DNA of 64,000 nt. Origin: Theodoxus fluviatilis. Taxonomy: Eukaryota > Mollusca > Gastropoda > Cycloneritida > Neritidae. The stretch spans positions 139,001-203,000 of the forward strand of contig JAWQFJ010017343.1 in the NCBI GenBank assembly GCA_034096865.1, read 5' to 3'. The notes beneath the pieces are model-generated. The model was given only the letters and a program-made list of their open reading frames with translations, did no database searches and was not told the DNA's origin. Positions within the stretch are counted from its first letter, which is position 1, and every line of letters starts with the position of its first letter. Below, piece after piece: positions 11,401 through 26,400 of this stretch. The position numbers and the translations under genes are program-made.

Positions 11401-14400
11401 CAATGACCTGTTTCCATTGTTATCAAACTAACAACAACAATAATGATGCATGACACATACAGAATCTGAAAGATCAGAAACACAAATCTTGAAAGACACA
11501 AACAGAATTAAGTAAGTGTCACGCTAATGGAAAGGACTGGGTGCAACACTATCATAAAACATTGAAAGCTCTAAAAAAAACCAGAGGTGAAGTACAAGGT
11601 CTGGCTCAATATGTTTGCTTACCCGTGAACGATGGGGGAGAAGGAGAGGTAGAGGGAGACACTGTTGGCCCGACACTCCTCGTATGCGGCAGCCAGAACA
11701 GAAAACCTGCTCTCATAGGTTTCAGCACTTTCATACCAGGACGTGATCTGCAAGTGAAGTACATAAGGAATGTAACATAGAAAGATCAGTACATAAGTGG
11801 AAGGACCGCAAGTAGACAACGCATTGAAAAGCATAAGAAAAAGAAAGAAAGAATGACTGAAAGAAAATAGATTGAAAGAAAGAAATGGTAGAAAAAAGAG
11901 AGAAAAAATTAAGAAGGCAGGATATACAAAACAAGACAAAAGGACTTGGCAGCTACTGTTTTCAACTGCATTTATGAAGAGAGAGGTCGTTGGTTGGAGA
12001 GAGAGGTCGATGGCTGAAGAGAGAGGTCGATGGCTGAAGAGAGTGGTCGATGGCTGAAGAGACACTGGCGGGAGAGAAGTAGGCATTGATTAGGGAGCAT
12101 TCCCTCATTACAATTTCAAGAAAATTCATATGACCTTTTTGCACACACACCTAATAATGCAAACTTTACAATTCAGTCCCAACATTATCATTTTGAAATT
12201 TAATTTGAGCTGATGCATACAATCAAAGAGACTGACCACAGCACTGCAGTTCAAGAACATTATTTAAGTTTTGGGCTACAGCGGCGTACAGACATACCAT
12301 GCACAAGAGAAACATCATGGCTGGAGCTGCTAGGTGCTCCCTTCATCAGCTGGCACTCCTGGCTGCTAGACTTTCAGATCATGCTACATATGTGTGGTAG
12401 AGTGCTTGGTGGGGGTACACCGAGCATTAAAGGCATGAGAGGAACAGTTGGAAGTGGACAGACAACCCGTGTCCAGTCTTCAGGGCTCACACCTCTTTAA
12501 TGAATTGTTCCTCACTCTCCAGCTGCTCAGAGCCAACTCTCTCGAACTCAACAAGCGCCAAGCAGTTATTCTGTTTCCTGTGGCCTCTGCGTGGGCCTCA
12601 AGTTACAGAGTGGACCACGTGGATGGCACCCAGGGTCTCAAGTTACAGAGTGGACCACGTGGATGGCACCCAGGGTCTCAAGTTACAGAGTGGACCACGT
12701 GGATGGCACCCAGGGTCTCAAGTTACAGAGTGGACCACGTGGATGGCACCCAGGGTCTCAAGTTACAGAGTCGACCACGTGGATGGCACCCAGGGTCTCA
12801 AGTTACAGAGTCGACCACGTGGATGGCACCCAGGGTCTCAAGTCAGAGACAGGGACTTCAGCCTGCTGTGTCAGAGTAGAAACATTAGCCCTAAATAATC
12901 AAACGACACATGTCGCATGCTTCCTAGTTCTAATCAATGAATTCTAAACATTACTCCTGATGCCATGGGGGGACAAGGAGGACAGCTGCAACACTCCACA
13001 CCACCACATATAATTCTTTCTTACACATCTGCTGTTGCATTTAAACTACCTGACAGCTACATGATTTTTTTTCTTCAGGCAGACTGTTCACATAATCATT
13101 TTGCTATATGTGCAATGCAGAGTACTTGGTCATTTTTAACTGATTCATGCTGTGACTTGGTACAAAAGAATTTTAACAATAACAAATCTACATCAGAATG
13201 GAAAACAAAACTCTAGACACACGCACCTTTTCCTTGGTCACCGGGTGGATGGTGTTTTCAATGTCAAAATTGAACTCTCCATTTTCATCCTGGCAGAAAA
13301 ATAAAGCAACAACTGTAAAAAAACATCTCTGAATAAGGAAGAAATTTGTCTGGAAAAAAGCAAGTTTTTCATACACAAGATAGTAACTTTCACAGTTTGA
13401 CAGCAGAGATCAAGTCAGGGCCTGGGCTACTTTCCCGGCAGCTGGCCACCCATCTTCACTCCAGGCAGTGTCAGATGCTGTGCACTGGAGATCGGTAGAT
13501 CCTTTTATAGCATACTATCTCAGAGATACAGCTAGATGGAGAGAGGAAGGTACCTTGGCATGTTAACCCTTACTGCGGTAGTTGCGGCATAAGCTGTGTG
13601 GTCAGGTCTGGGCCAAGCCCACTAGTCGCTGTGTATGTCCCGTGTGATGGGGGGTAAAGGTTGTCTCCTTTTCTCTCTGCTGTGATAGGTTTTGAAACAG
13701 ATTGTTTGCTTTTACTCTATGGAGGAAGGGTTTGTGCATACCCATACAAGTAGCTGGAGTGGAGATTATGAACTTTTCCCTCAAAGTGGGTCATGGAACA
13801 CGTCCTAATTATGACACCATGGTTAGGGTTAACAGCTGTTGTCACCCAAGTTGTGATGATTGGAGTGGAGTGACAGGCAGCATGACCCACCTCCTTGCAG
13901 AAGACTTTCAGCACGTTTGAAGTGCTGTAAGATGTATAATTAAAATTATAATTTTTACTCTAAATTTGTGTCAAACAAGCATTTATAGCACCCCAACAAT
14001 ACTCCCACCTTCCTACTTACCTGTGGGCTGTAAGGTAAGATGATCGTTCCACTCTTCCACTCTTGCGGAGTGGAGTTGAGGGGGTAAGGGAGGCAACTTT
14101 GGGCAGATTTGTTGTGGTTGTTTCTTAGTAGGATTGTCCAGCATCAATCGGCCTAAATGCTAAGGAAATAGCACATGTTTGAGGTGCGGTAAGTAGGCTT
14201 ATCAAACACAAATTTAGGGTAAAAAATTTTATTCTATGTGGATGAGATAAACTCCATCACAGTTTTGTGTTGTAAGATGATTAAAACCCTACCCTGATGA
14301 AGAACTTTCCTGTGCCATGTCCCAGCAACTCGTGGAGGCCAACTCGAATGATGTTTGCTGCACGAGCCCACTTCATGTAGAATGCCTGCAAGCACAAATC

Positions 14401-17400
14401 AGCGCTATTGAACTGGCAAAATAATGCAAAAATCACTGCTAGTGCTTATCAATAAAAGGCAACATCCAGCTGGAGCCGCTGGACGCTTCCCTCGTCAGCG
14501 TATCCCTGGCGGCAGGGCCAGGAGCAGCCGAAGAGGCTATACCTGTATTGTTCTAATTGGAACGGAAAAGCACTCAGAGTGCAAACCTCCGTCAAGGCAG
14601 CCATAGCAGTGGAGGTAATCAACATACAGTGACCTAGAAAGATCTGTGATGGTGTCTATGATTTCATAATACTGACTCGATGAAAACACAGCAATGTAGC
14701 GAGTTAAATCGACGAAATTAATCAAATTCAAGGTGATAACCATGGGGTGGGCAAGGCAGCACTGTGCATGTAGCAGGTGAGATGGGCTGCTGCTGGAGTG
14801 GTGGTCTATATAATTTAAGACGTTGTTCTGATAACAAGTGAAGGGTATATCATTGTAACACTTATATTTATAACGGTCCACGAGGGTAGGCAGCCATAGA
14901 TAACAAAGGTTATTTCATTTTGATGCTTGTAGTAGTTCATGAGGGTGGGAACGTACGCACTAGATGTGATGTATACAATTTCTCTGTATTGTTCCAAGTC
15001 CAAAACTAGATAAAAGATAACCTCCAAAATGTTGTGGATTGTTCCTTTGGTGAAACCTTTACCTTCCATCAAATTTAGTCAAAATCAGTTTGGAATTTTT
15101 TAAAGTTATTTTGCACACAGAATGACGAAGAAACAAACCAACCAACCATAACAAAAAGCTAATCTCCTTGGTGGAGGTAGTAAAAGGCTGAAGCATCAAG
15201 ATGCTACTCATGTCTTTTCATAAAGGAGAATGCCATGCATAACAAACCTCATTCAATGTATATCATTATCTATACAGAAATGACATGTCAACCACTGCCT
15301 TATCAAGAGTGATCTCCATCTCCATGCTGTGGCAGCATGTCTGCACCACTCACCTTGTCTCTCTTGGAGACCAGAGTTTTGGCTCTGCTGCGAGTCAAGG
15401 GGTAGGTGTTCTCGAAGTAGAGATTCTTGAAGCCTTCATTCTGGCGCAGGGCATCATCTGCAGGAATATTAATGACAAACATGTTTTACAGAAATGACTT
15501 CTGCATGCTGTGGCATCTGTTTCTAGACCCAAATACTGCTAATCAAAGCTGTTCAAATGAAGTCTGTCTTGTCCCATTTAGGGATATCTATGTACAACTT
15601 GAGCCAGTTTTTAATATTCTTATCAAAATCTCATCACACTACACAGTTATTCTGAGCAAAGGCAAAATGATACATGACCACTGAACCATTACTTTCGAGA
15701 GAAGACTAATTTGGTGTTTATGCAGTTTCTCTTCCTCACTTGGATGGCAATGGATGGATGGAGTTTTACAGCCTATCAGCCTTTGTAGGCTATGTAAGGC
15801 CATTACCACACGAAAATTGCTAGAACAGTTTAGAGTAAACGCAAATCAAGTCACAATGTATTAGTTATTCGCCTCTTACAAATCACATAGGGAGATGCGG
15901 CGGTGGGTCACTTGCATGACAAGCAGAAGACATAAGTGTTTCATACCAACAGCCTGAGGACTCTAGTATCATAGGAGAAACTCTGCCAGGCTTTTGTATG
16001 ATCTGTTGTAGTTTTTTTCCTTGGTTGGATGGCAAGCAGAAGGCTAGCATAGATCCAACAGCCCGTGTACTCCAGTGCCACAGGATAAATTTTGCCAGCT
16101 TTTATATGTTCTGTTGTTCTTCTTTCTATGTTGCACAGCAACCAGGACACAAGCTTACATCCCAACAGCCTGAGCAGTTTAGCTGAACCATGAAAACTTT
16201 TACAGTATCACAAAGAAGAGTTCATCTAACAACTTTTCATCCAAAATGGACGTTAGAAATGAGTTCACAGGCTGAAAACAAAAAACTCACAGTTGGGGAT
16301 ATTGATGGCACCGTAGACATTGCTTCCAGCATAGCTGAGGACATGGAGGGAGGAGAAGTCCGGGGCCAGGAAGCGGTCCTTTTCAAAGTCATCCCCCCAG
16401 GGCAGTAGGGGTATCAGCTCCTTGGACGCCTCCACCAGCTTGGCAAACTTGGCAGTGGTGATGTCGTCCTTCACCCCCACAATGGCTGCAGGCACAATGC
16501 ACATGGAACAACTTGCACTCATGTCTTCATGGAGTCGGCAAACACACACAGTAAAATGATGTATATGACTCTTTTTTATCATTAATTTAATCAGATATTC
16601 AACTGATCCACTGAAATATTTTATCATGTTCTTTTGATAAAAAAGAAGTTTTTACCTAACCATGGTAAATCTGAAAGAATTGCATGTTTATAGGAATGTT
16701 CATAATCTTGTCAAATGTAGAAGAGCCACTGGTCTCACCTTCCCATTCGCCACGGGTGCCGTACGGATCTCTGTACGATTCCAGAAATGCCATGTACCTG
16801 AAACATGGCATCCAAAGGGTTAGTTTGCAAGCACTCATGTGAACTTTGTTTGAAAACATCTCTGGACATATCATACACACATACATTCTTATTAAAATGC
16901 ACCAAAGACTGATTATGCCTATTTTCCCACAACTACCCATCTCTCCCTTCCTCTGTCCCGACTTTACTTCTTCCGACAGAGACAATTAAGTCCAAGTGAA
17001 CAAGAGCAGACAGAAACTCACGTTTCCACTGTGGGCGACTTGTTGTGGATCCAGTGCCTGGAGGCGTTGATGTGGGCAGGGAGGGACCCCGTCTCAAAGC
17101 TCTGGATGTACTCTTCTATCATGGCATCCTCCTTCATGTTGGAAGCGTATTTCTGGTGCAGGGAAAACCAACATTACAAAGGCCGATTTTCAAAATGCAG
17201 GTCTCTCCATGATAATGAATTAAAAATGAGCATTCAACAGTCATATATTTTTCCTCTGAACCTCTATTCTTCTTCTTGAAAGGATTTCATTGCAATTCAA
17301 TTGTGACACTGACAACAAATTAGTAATCGGGGTTAACACAGTGCAAAACACATGTTGCTTCACATGAAAGTATAGAAGACCACCATAGATATGTCGATTT

Positions 17401-20400
17401 ATGTAAATGAAACACCATACATGAAACACAATTCCCCTTACAGATACAAACCTTTGCCTGCTTCAGGTTTTCCACAACACATGCCATCAGCTTCGAGTGA
17501 TCTCCCCTTCTCACCCGAAACCGAACTGACTTTGTTCCATTGCTGCTCTCAAAGTCGTGGTAGCCCAGTATGTTTTCTAGCCCTGGTATGTCTTCTTCAT
17601 CTGGAATTAGGGCAGTGCTCAGAGCTACTACTCAACACTGCAATCTTATCAGGGATATACAAAAATCTGTGTTGATTAAAGAACAAGCAAAAATGACTAT
17701 GAAAAGATGTGACTCGGTTATATTTTAAAAAGGTGAAGAGCATGATGTTCAAATACAGTTCTCAAGACTTTATGTTAAATTCAAAATCAAACCTAACTTT
17801 GACTCTACACAACATAAATGAAAGATTTTATTAATAGTAATTATCTGAACATTTTGGGAGGAAAGGAAAGTCAACTCTGGAACAGCTTTTGGGGTCAGTT
17901 TCTCAACTTGAAACATGAAAGTTCTGGCTACTAGAACCAGTCCAAGATGTTCTCCAAGAGTTAGTCAGAGCTCACCATCAGTCCTGGAGGAGGCCAGCCA
18001 CACTTCATAGACCACCTTGCCTGTGTCAGGGTCCACAATCTTGACCAGACGAGTGTTGTAGGGGCTGATGTTCTGTGAAAGGCAGGGCACTTGCTGAGGT
18101 GGAATCACTCTACCAAGTTGCGTTATAATGTCACAGGAAAGGTGGAAAAGGCATGATTTAAACTTTGGATGAAGAGAGTATAACAATGGTCAAATTATAA
18201 AGATAATCAAAGAATAAAAATACAGCTAAGTATTCTCTTACAGTCTACATTTGACAAAGAAGTTTACAATAATGTCAAAGGTGTGATTCATTAATTTGCC
18301 ATAGATTGTAAAAATAATCAGGTTGTAAAGAGAGGTGGAGGATGACAAGAAGAGGGTGGGGGTGGGGGTGGGGGTGGGGGTGGGGTGGGAGTGGAGGGAG
18401 GAGGAGGAGGAATGAGGAGGAATGAGGAGAAAGAGAAAGGAGTGAGGAAGAACAGCAGGAGCAGAGGAAGAAATTGAAGGAGAAGAAGAAAAAGGAGAAG
18501 TCAGAGGAAAAGAAGGAGAAAGAGGAGAAGGAGAAGAAGAAGAAGAGTCCATAGAGGTTGTAGCAAAATGTTCCATGGATATTTCTTGTGAAAGGTAGAA
18601 AGTAAATGGCATCTTCATATACAGCAAATAAGACATATTATTGTCCATGTGCTGTACAGACTTTCAAATGTTCTTGCCTAAGTCTGACCTCTTCCTTACG
18701 ACAGACAAAGCTGTAAGTGCTAGGCACTTCATATCACACGTTCTGTTCAGCAAAGATAGAAAATAAACTCAGGGCTGGTAAATCATGAGAAAAATGAGCA
18801 GGCTGTGCTGTGTGCATGCAAGTGTAAGACCACACAGATGTTTGCCTGTGAGCATTCACATGTACTTTGCCAATGTAAACACCCTGTGGGTTTGGGATAA
18901 GAATTGACCCACTGTGTCTCCCTACTCAATTCTTAAGACGAATAACTAGGGATATAATGCCTGTACTTGCTCTTGCTCATCCTAGCTCCAGTGATTTCAT
19001 GTCAATGGCCTTACATAGCCTACAAAGGCTGATACATATCATCAATGCATTAATACGAATGCCAATGCAAGTGCCCATCAAATGATATTACATACAACAT
19101 ACTGTGACACATGCCTCTGCAAATTAAATGCAAATGCATAACAATGGATGCAGTCAGATAGTGATTTATATTTTAGTTCAACATAGACATGTCTGCAAGG
19201 CAAACCCATCACTTGGTCTATTATTAACACATCTGAAACACACCAGTAATGTTTATACAGAAGTAAGTGGGTGTGAGTTTCTACCTGTCAACCTAAGTTT
19301 AGCTACAGGCACAGTTCAGCCTACATGGAAAATTGCCAAGCAACTTTATGCACTGTGGATTGGTCAACTCTATACTTCAGCAAAATCCTAAGCAGGGCAC
19401 CTTCCCAACTTTGGAGAAAGAACAGCCCTTGAAAGCCTTAGAGAGAGGTGCCTACCAGAGAGCGCAGGGACTACTCACTAGCAACCCAGGGGCCAAGTCA
19501 GATTGCCAGCACTGCACACAGGTTGCCTCCCACCAGAAATGGCCGCCACTTCCCAGATCTCTGGACATCCTTCACTCCCTCCTTCACACCATCCCAGCTC
19601 TGTACGTCCTCTTAGAGGCCACTAGTCTTTGCTTCTGCACTGGTGGACAGCCCCAGCTCGGCAGAACTTAGCACAGGTCCACCCCATACAGCCCTGGATC
19701 TGCACGCTTGAAAGAAGGTAAAAACCTAGACTGTAACATGGTTTGTCATGCAGTGTTCATGCAAACGGATCCTCGTCTTGGTTGCGAAAATAATAGCCAT
19801 GCTATGATGAAAAAAATAGCCGCGAGAGGAAAATACGTGCTTCAGGAACCGTAGCCAAAACATTAAAGTCATTACACTCATTACCAGACACACACACACA
19901 CACACTGCCAACAGCAGAGTACATCCCACTGTATCCACATGATAGAAGATAACGCATCATTCACTGAAAACGGCTTGAGAGTCTTTTTCTTTTTTTCACT
20001 ACATGGCACCATGGTGCTAGTCTCCGATGATTTCCTCTTGGAATCGGAATTCTTCATCAATGACTTGTCATCAACACTTAGCATCCTTCAGAGCTCGCAC
20101 GTACAGACATTGTTCAAATTTTCTATACTGATCGGCTTCATTTCTGCATCATTTTATAAGAGCATACTGAAGTAGCATTCACTTTTCCATGATTCTACAC
20201 TTTATATTTTTCTACAATCTATGCCTCTGGGAGTACCATGATTGAATTCCACTAAATGTACTAATTCCTTGCCATCTATTACAAAGAGAGGAAGTGTTGA
20301 TAAGATTGTTGACTCAGTTGTCTAGAGGGCTTGAGCTGCTGAAAAAAGACAACATAAAGTGGTAAAATCAAGCAGATTATATACAAATAAGGATATCCAA

Positions 20401-23400
20401 AAAAGAATATATGTGTGTGTGTGTGAGTGTGTCTGTATGTGCACACCTCTTCATGTGTGTGCATGCATGTGTGCGTGTGCAGGCTTGTAATTTTGGATGT
20501 GGGCACGCAAACAAAGATTATAGGTTACACAAAGATAGTTCATGCCGAGCTTTTGCTCTTTGAAGTTACAAGCAGCTCAAATTGCAGCGCCCCAAGCGGC
20601 TAGCACCAAAGGGTTAGCTTCTGCGCATGTGCGTGATATTGTAGTCCGTTTCAACATTGCACATTTAAAATGGTGGACATAGTCTCGCTTCGCGCAGTAA
20701 AAGCTGAATTTGGGGACACTAGAAACCCCATCCAAAGAAAATGTAAACCATGAACAGCATTAATTTATCAAAGCTGTATGTTGAATGCATCAAAAGGTAT
20801 TGAAAGCTCCTACTTTTTAACAATCGAAATGCAGGTCACTGCAGAACCACGTGTGCACGGTCGGTCGATGTGATGCAACATTTGGTGACCCTGTTCTCTC
20901 TGTGTGAAAAATTATTATTCTTCAAATGGTCAAATAGTGACGTCACTCGTTCTTCAACCTTGGTAGTTGATGACATTATGGAAATTTTAGAATTAGGTCC
21001 ATGCACATCTGTTGCTAGGCCAAAATTCTAGTGACAATTTACTTGAACGAAATTCTTTCTGTTTACTTCTGAAAAGTTAGTGTGAATGTGTTTTGTGGTT
21101 CTGTGTTCACTATGAGCCGTCTCCAGTTATACGGCTATACCTCCTGTATAGTTCTGAGTTGCTAAGGGACTAGCTTTAATCTTCTTCCATCAGGAGATAA
21201 CTTTGCTGTGTTTAGGGTCTATTCTTTGGAAAAATCTTTGCCCTTGTTTAAATAGGTTAGCATAGGTTTCAGCCCCAGCTTAAAAATAGTTACCCGTTCT
21301 TTCCTAAAAAGGTGTTATAGGAAAAAGTAACCTTACATTACCCACCTTGCTTTGTCTCTTGGAAACCTGAAGTACGAAAGCTCTGGGCGTTTCTTTCTGT
21401 TGTTGCTACAGTTAATAGCGCTGCAGTGGTCACTCGCAAACCTGTGTTTTTCCGCCATGTTTGTGCGAAGTCTCCACTAAATCCTATAATCATGTGACTA
21501 AATACAGTGCAATGTTGAAACGGACTATAGGCATCTCCCACAGTGCTAGCCGCTTGGGGCGCAACGTGTCTCGATCCTCACGAGAATGAGCTAATGAACT
21601 ATCTTTGTGTAACCTATAATCTTTGATGCAAAGGAGACGGAAACGGGAATCCCTTCCCCTGATGGGTCACACTAGTGGACTTGTTGGAGGAAAGGGGTGC
21701 AATGTTGGTTGTTTAACTCTTAACGTCCTGCACCGCTCCTAACCGCTCCCGAGTCTAAATCCTATACCACTTGTAACCACTCATGATTCACCACTTAATA
21801 TCAAGGGAGATAACTCTGGTGAGCTTTCTAGGCACTACTGACTCGGGTTTACAGAATGCTGAATGAGGGTGAAAATGGTCAGAATCTGTTGGTAGGTTCC
21901 GTAGCCATAGTTTTTATCAATAACGGGTGAAGCTTTATATTCTAACTCCATCCCAGGTTTGACTCTCAAAGGGTGGTCCCTACGCCCTAACTCCAGGGCC
22001 CGACGCTGATGTTGGACACAAACGTGACAAAAAGTAACGCATCCGGGTTTAGGTGAAACTCCCAGGACAGGCCAAGTCAGTCAGGCGGGGTGGTGGGTGC
22101 GGCCTAGGCTGAGCGCTATCGGTAAAACCCGATCAGCATTACCAGAATACCAGATTTCTAAACCAGTCCCATATTTTCCTATATTTTACTATATATATAC
22201 TTTAACTTCTGTAGCTAGAGCACCGAAGTAGCTTGGTACTTGCAGGGCATCTTTTTGTAAGCTCTCTTTTCATTGGTCAGTTGCGCCAACAGATTCTGAC
22301 CGTTGTCATGCTGGAATGAGGGTGAAAGTGGTCAGAATCTTTTGGTAGGTTCTGTAGCCGTAGTTTTTATCAATAACGAGTGAAGCTTTATATTCTAACT
22401 CCACCCCACGTTTGACTCTCAACGGGTGGTCCCTATGCCCTAACTGCAGGGCTCGACGCTGATGTTGGACACAAACGTGACAAAAAGGAATGCTTCCGGA
22501 TTTAGGTGAAACTCCCAGGACAGGCTAAGTCAGTCAGGCGGGGTGGTGAGTGCGGCCTAGGTTGAGTGCTATCGGTAAAAAAGAACCAACAAGGAACAAA
22601 ACTCCTACTTGCAAAAAATTGTTATCTCCCATTGCAAACCTTTGTTTTTGGCGATTTAGATGGGTCCAAATACGCGCGAAAGCTTTGTTCTTATTGTTTG
22701 GATGATTTAAAATGCAACCAATGCTGATAGAAGAGACATAGCCCGAGGGGTGCACCAAAATGAGGAGAATTCCGAATTTTACCAACGGCCATTTTTATTG
22801 ACGTTCTAAACTGCGTGACATTGGAGCGAAGTCCCCTGCAAAGCTCGGAAAGCTATTTCTCTCTTTGATAGTGTTGATCTGCTAAAGAGATACAAATTGC
22901 AATGGCAGTTCATATATTGCTGATCAGGTGTTAGGAAGCGATGTTGAATCGTCTCGAGTGAGTTCGGAGTGACCTAATTCGTTCGGCCACACCTACAGCT
23001 ACAGGCTAATGCTGTATGCAGCAGAATGCCTAGTTTTGCCCGCTCAGCAGTGTCAGCAGTCAGCTATCATTAGGTAGAACTATTTAGTGAAACATTTCAA
23101 ATATGTAAATACTTCAGATTTAACACATTTTATGGTTGGAAAAGAGGTTTCCATTATGGATTTGAACGTCACGTGCAGAAACTGCAATGTCAAGAGGATT
23201 ACTGATGCCATCAGTTTATGACCAACTGTAAGCTTTGTAAACATGGGCAGATCATGCCCTGTTATTGAATATGAATGAGTGTTTTTGAAGTTGTTGAAAT
23301 TTTAAAAAAGGTAAAAGCACTGATGTTTTATTTTATTAATGACATTAATGTACTTGGGTAACTTCTAGTCTGTATTATTTTCTTCTCTGGATTGCATGGG

Positions 23401-26400
23401 TCACAGCAATTTCCTCAATCTTTGATTCATGATCATGGTAATGGAATGTTAAAAAATGATCAGTCAGTGATTGTCTACACCACCAGACATGCAGGGGGCA
23501 TGTGTGTGTCACTGTGTACACATGTGATATTTCAAAGCCCTGTATAACGTGAAGTTAAGAATCACCAATTCTCATAGCATTAAGCTAAGGCATTTATAGA
23601 AAGATTGTACAAAGAACTAATTGTCTTCTTTTATGTATGGAGCAACTGTATTATGTAAGCCATTTACTTGCCAGATATGAAGATGCTGACTTGATTTGCC
23701 TTGCTTTCATGATAAGAAAATCATTAACTTAAGTATTCCTGTGTAATATAATATTGATTGGAAGATTTTGTACATAAGTATTCCTTTCAAGTCTGTTTGT
23801 GGATTATTCTTGGCCATAAAATTTATTTTGGATGTTTTATAAACCAGAATAAATCAGCAAAAGTGTATTTGTTGAACAGTTTACTGGAATTTAGCTTCTG
23901 TTTGGTTCCATCGCATGTTGGACATTTGTAAATTTGTGTTCCTAAAACACTCTTAAAATGCAACTCAACAGCAAATTTATCATTGTGCCTGTTCAAAACA
24001 ACAATGTGGACATATCCCTTAGGTGAGGGAGAGAAATGGCAATTTACTGAATTCTATTTGTTGATCTACATCATGTAGGCTGCCGGTTTTTCTTGAAAAA
24101 CCCATTACGGATATCACACAAAAATTAATTACTCACCCCACATCATGGATATCTTCATGAAACTTATTTCCTAGATTTGGGGGTACAAGATCAAATTTAG
24201 TGCAAGTTTTGAAGCTCTAGGGCAAACACAATTTTTTTTAATGGACTTGGTACACTTTTTAGGACCTACAATTTTGACTGTCATTTGACCCATATTTTTG
24301 AAAATTCATAAAAATCAATAATTGCTTTTAAGTGTTAAACCAAAGTGATTTGGTGTCATTTTGGTGACGTAGTATCTGACTGATAAGAAAAAAGTGCTTG
24401 ATTTTTTTTTAATGGTTGGTTCATGCTACACTGAAGGAAATGACTGCGATACTCCCGCTTGGTTAGTGCATCTCTGTGAATTTTCAAAAAGAGATTTCAA
24501 TCAATTTCTACCGAGTTATTAGGCTTTTTCGCTCATTTTTTGTGGGCATTTACCATTGTGAAAATGGCAGACAGTAATGCCGACTATGGTTCAGGCAGCA
24601 ATTAGTTTTATATCAAAATGGTTAGATCTAGACATGTTAGACTTGAAGAGTCGGCTCAGGATGATACAACGGTTTCCCGTATCCACACACATGAAATATC
24701 GGAGTTCCATGAGCAAATTATTTTGACTCTGTCATCGGATGATGATATCAGCTGGTCAGACACTGTCGAGGAGTTTGCTAACGATCCTTTCGTTGAAGCA
24801 GTGGTTCACAAAAACCACTCGGACTTGATGCAGAACCAGGAAAGTATTTTCTGCAACTTTTTCCAGAGGAAATGTTCATCATGATCCATGACTAGACTTT
24901 AGGTGAGGCAGTATGGCAACGGAAAATTCAAAACCTCCATGGAGGAAATGAAAAACAATCTGGGCATTCTGTTTCTGAAGGGCGTCATTCAGCTGCCAGC
25001 GATTGCCGACGTAATGCCGAGGAATCGTTACGAAACCATCACAAATTACAAGCGTTTATATTTATAGAAAAATATTTTTGGATCTATTTCCACTTATTTA
25101 CCTGAAATTATGTTAATTGCATGCAAATAAAGCAGAGAAAAATATCAAAAACACTCTGCACTTGATCTTAGAATGACCAACATTCATATTCGATGACACA
25201 CAAACATTTTCTTACAGATCCATACATTATACACTACGCACAAAAAGTTAAGGAGCGGTACAAAAATTTGCTATAAAAGCTGAATGAATAAATATTGAGT
25301 AACCATATACATATGCTCGGAAAGAACATTCATTCTTCTTTATGATCCCGTTTACAGATCACGATTATCTTAACTCAGCACTGCGCAGCTAGGAGTCAAA
25401 GTGAGTACTACCTGAAAATGAACTTGCAAAACGACTTTTTTCCAATTCTTAAATTCATAAAATAATCAGATGCAACAGTATTTTGTAAAACTAAATGTCA
25501 AACGATAGCCCAACCATTTATCTTTAAGACAATATGCGTTTTGAAGAGAAAACAAAAAGGGTGTGTCTTCTACGGGCTTTGAAAGACAGGAGCATTAACA
25601 CATTTTGCAGGCAAAAATGCTGGTTTTAAGGCCTTTTTTCTCAGGTGATAGTGGGGTAGTGTCCATATCTCAGCGTGTTTACAAGATACAGCAATGGAAC
25701 TTGGCAGTCATACAAACAAGTCTTTTGGCTAGACGCACACCAAAAATTATGTCAATACCTTAAAAGTACAAGTGTCTACAAGCATCTTAAGGTGGTAATT
25801 TAAGGTCGGCGCTAAAACAAAAGTTATAAATGGGGAAAAATTGGGCTTCTGCATGCACATAAAAAACGTTTCAAGGTACCTACGTCTTAAATTTTATTAA
25901 CTTCGAACCACAGGCTGAGTGCATGGACAAGTTTGAAATTGGGGTAATGTTTTTTTTCGTTTCATGATAGAGACTCATTCTTTATGCTTTGTTAAAGTCA
26001 GACAACTCTTCCTCTAAACATTGTCAGATGTAAACATTGAGTTTAACTCTGTCCATGCGCTCAGCCCGTGGTTGGAATTTTCTTAACAAATCAACCATAT
26101 CATGTGTCATTTTCTCTAAAACCTTACAACTGGGGCTTGTAGTTGTGAAATTCCCTATAGGACGTTAAGAGTTAATCTGCAGTGACTCACACACAGAATG
26201 ACAACCAAATTACTACTTGCTTGCTAGCTCACATGCGCAATCTTGGATGGTAATTCCACCCACAGAATGACAATAAAGTGTTAATAATTGACAAACTGGT
26301 GTATACAATGCACTTTCAGCTGAACTGCGTTACGATGAATATCATATCTGCAGCAGTCGTCAAGGTGATTCAGCTCTGTTTTGAGTAAAAATGCCTATGT

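Larger units (their letters stand above)
21717..26171 (+). mobile_element. piggyBac-like DNA transposon, decayed, flanked by TTAA
   Basis: The ends are a 13-bp inverted repeat, CTCTTAACGTCCT at 21717 and its complement ending at 26171. TTAA lies directly outside at 21713-21716 and 26172-26175, the diagnostic piggyBac target duplication. Inside, transposase remnants lie at 24618-25080. A direct repeat of about 270 bp occupies 21857-22127 and 22312-22581. It sits in the 9.4-kb intron of copy A, on the strand opposite to DPP3. Confidence 0.8.

Noticed and set aside
12448..12947. Three overlapping + frames with a 40-residue repeat
   Set aside because: Tandem 40-bp minisatellite read in every frame; no independent coding signal.
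19333..19671. 112-codon + frame in the large intron of copy A
   Set aside because: No recognisable domain, no start context and no splice partner; likely chance.
19939..20175. 78-codon hydrophobic + frame
   Set aside because: AT-rich intronic sequence; no family or structural support.
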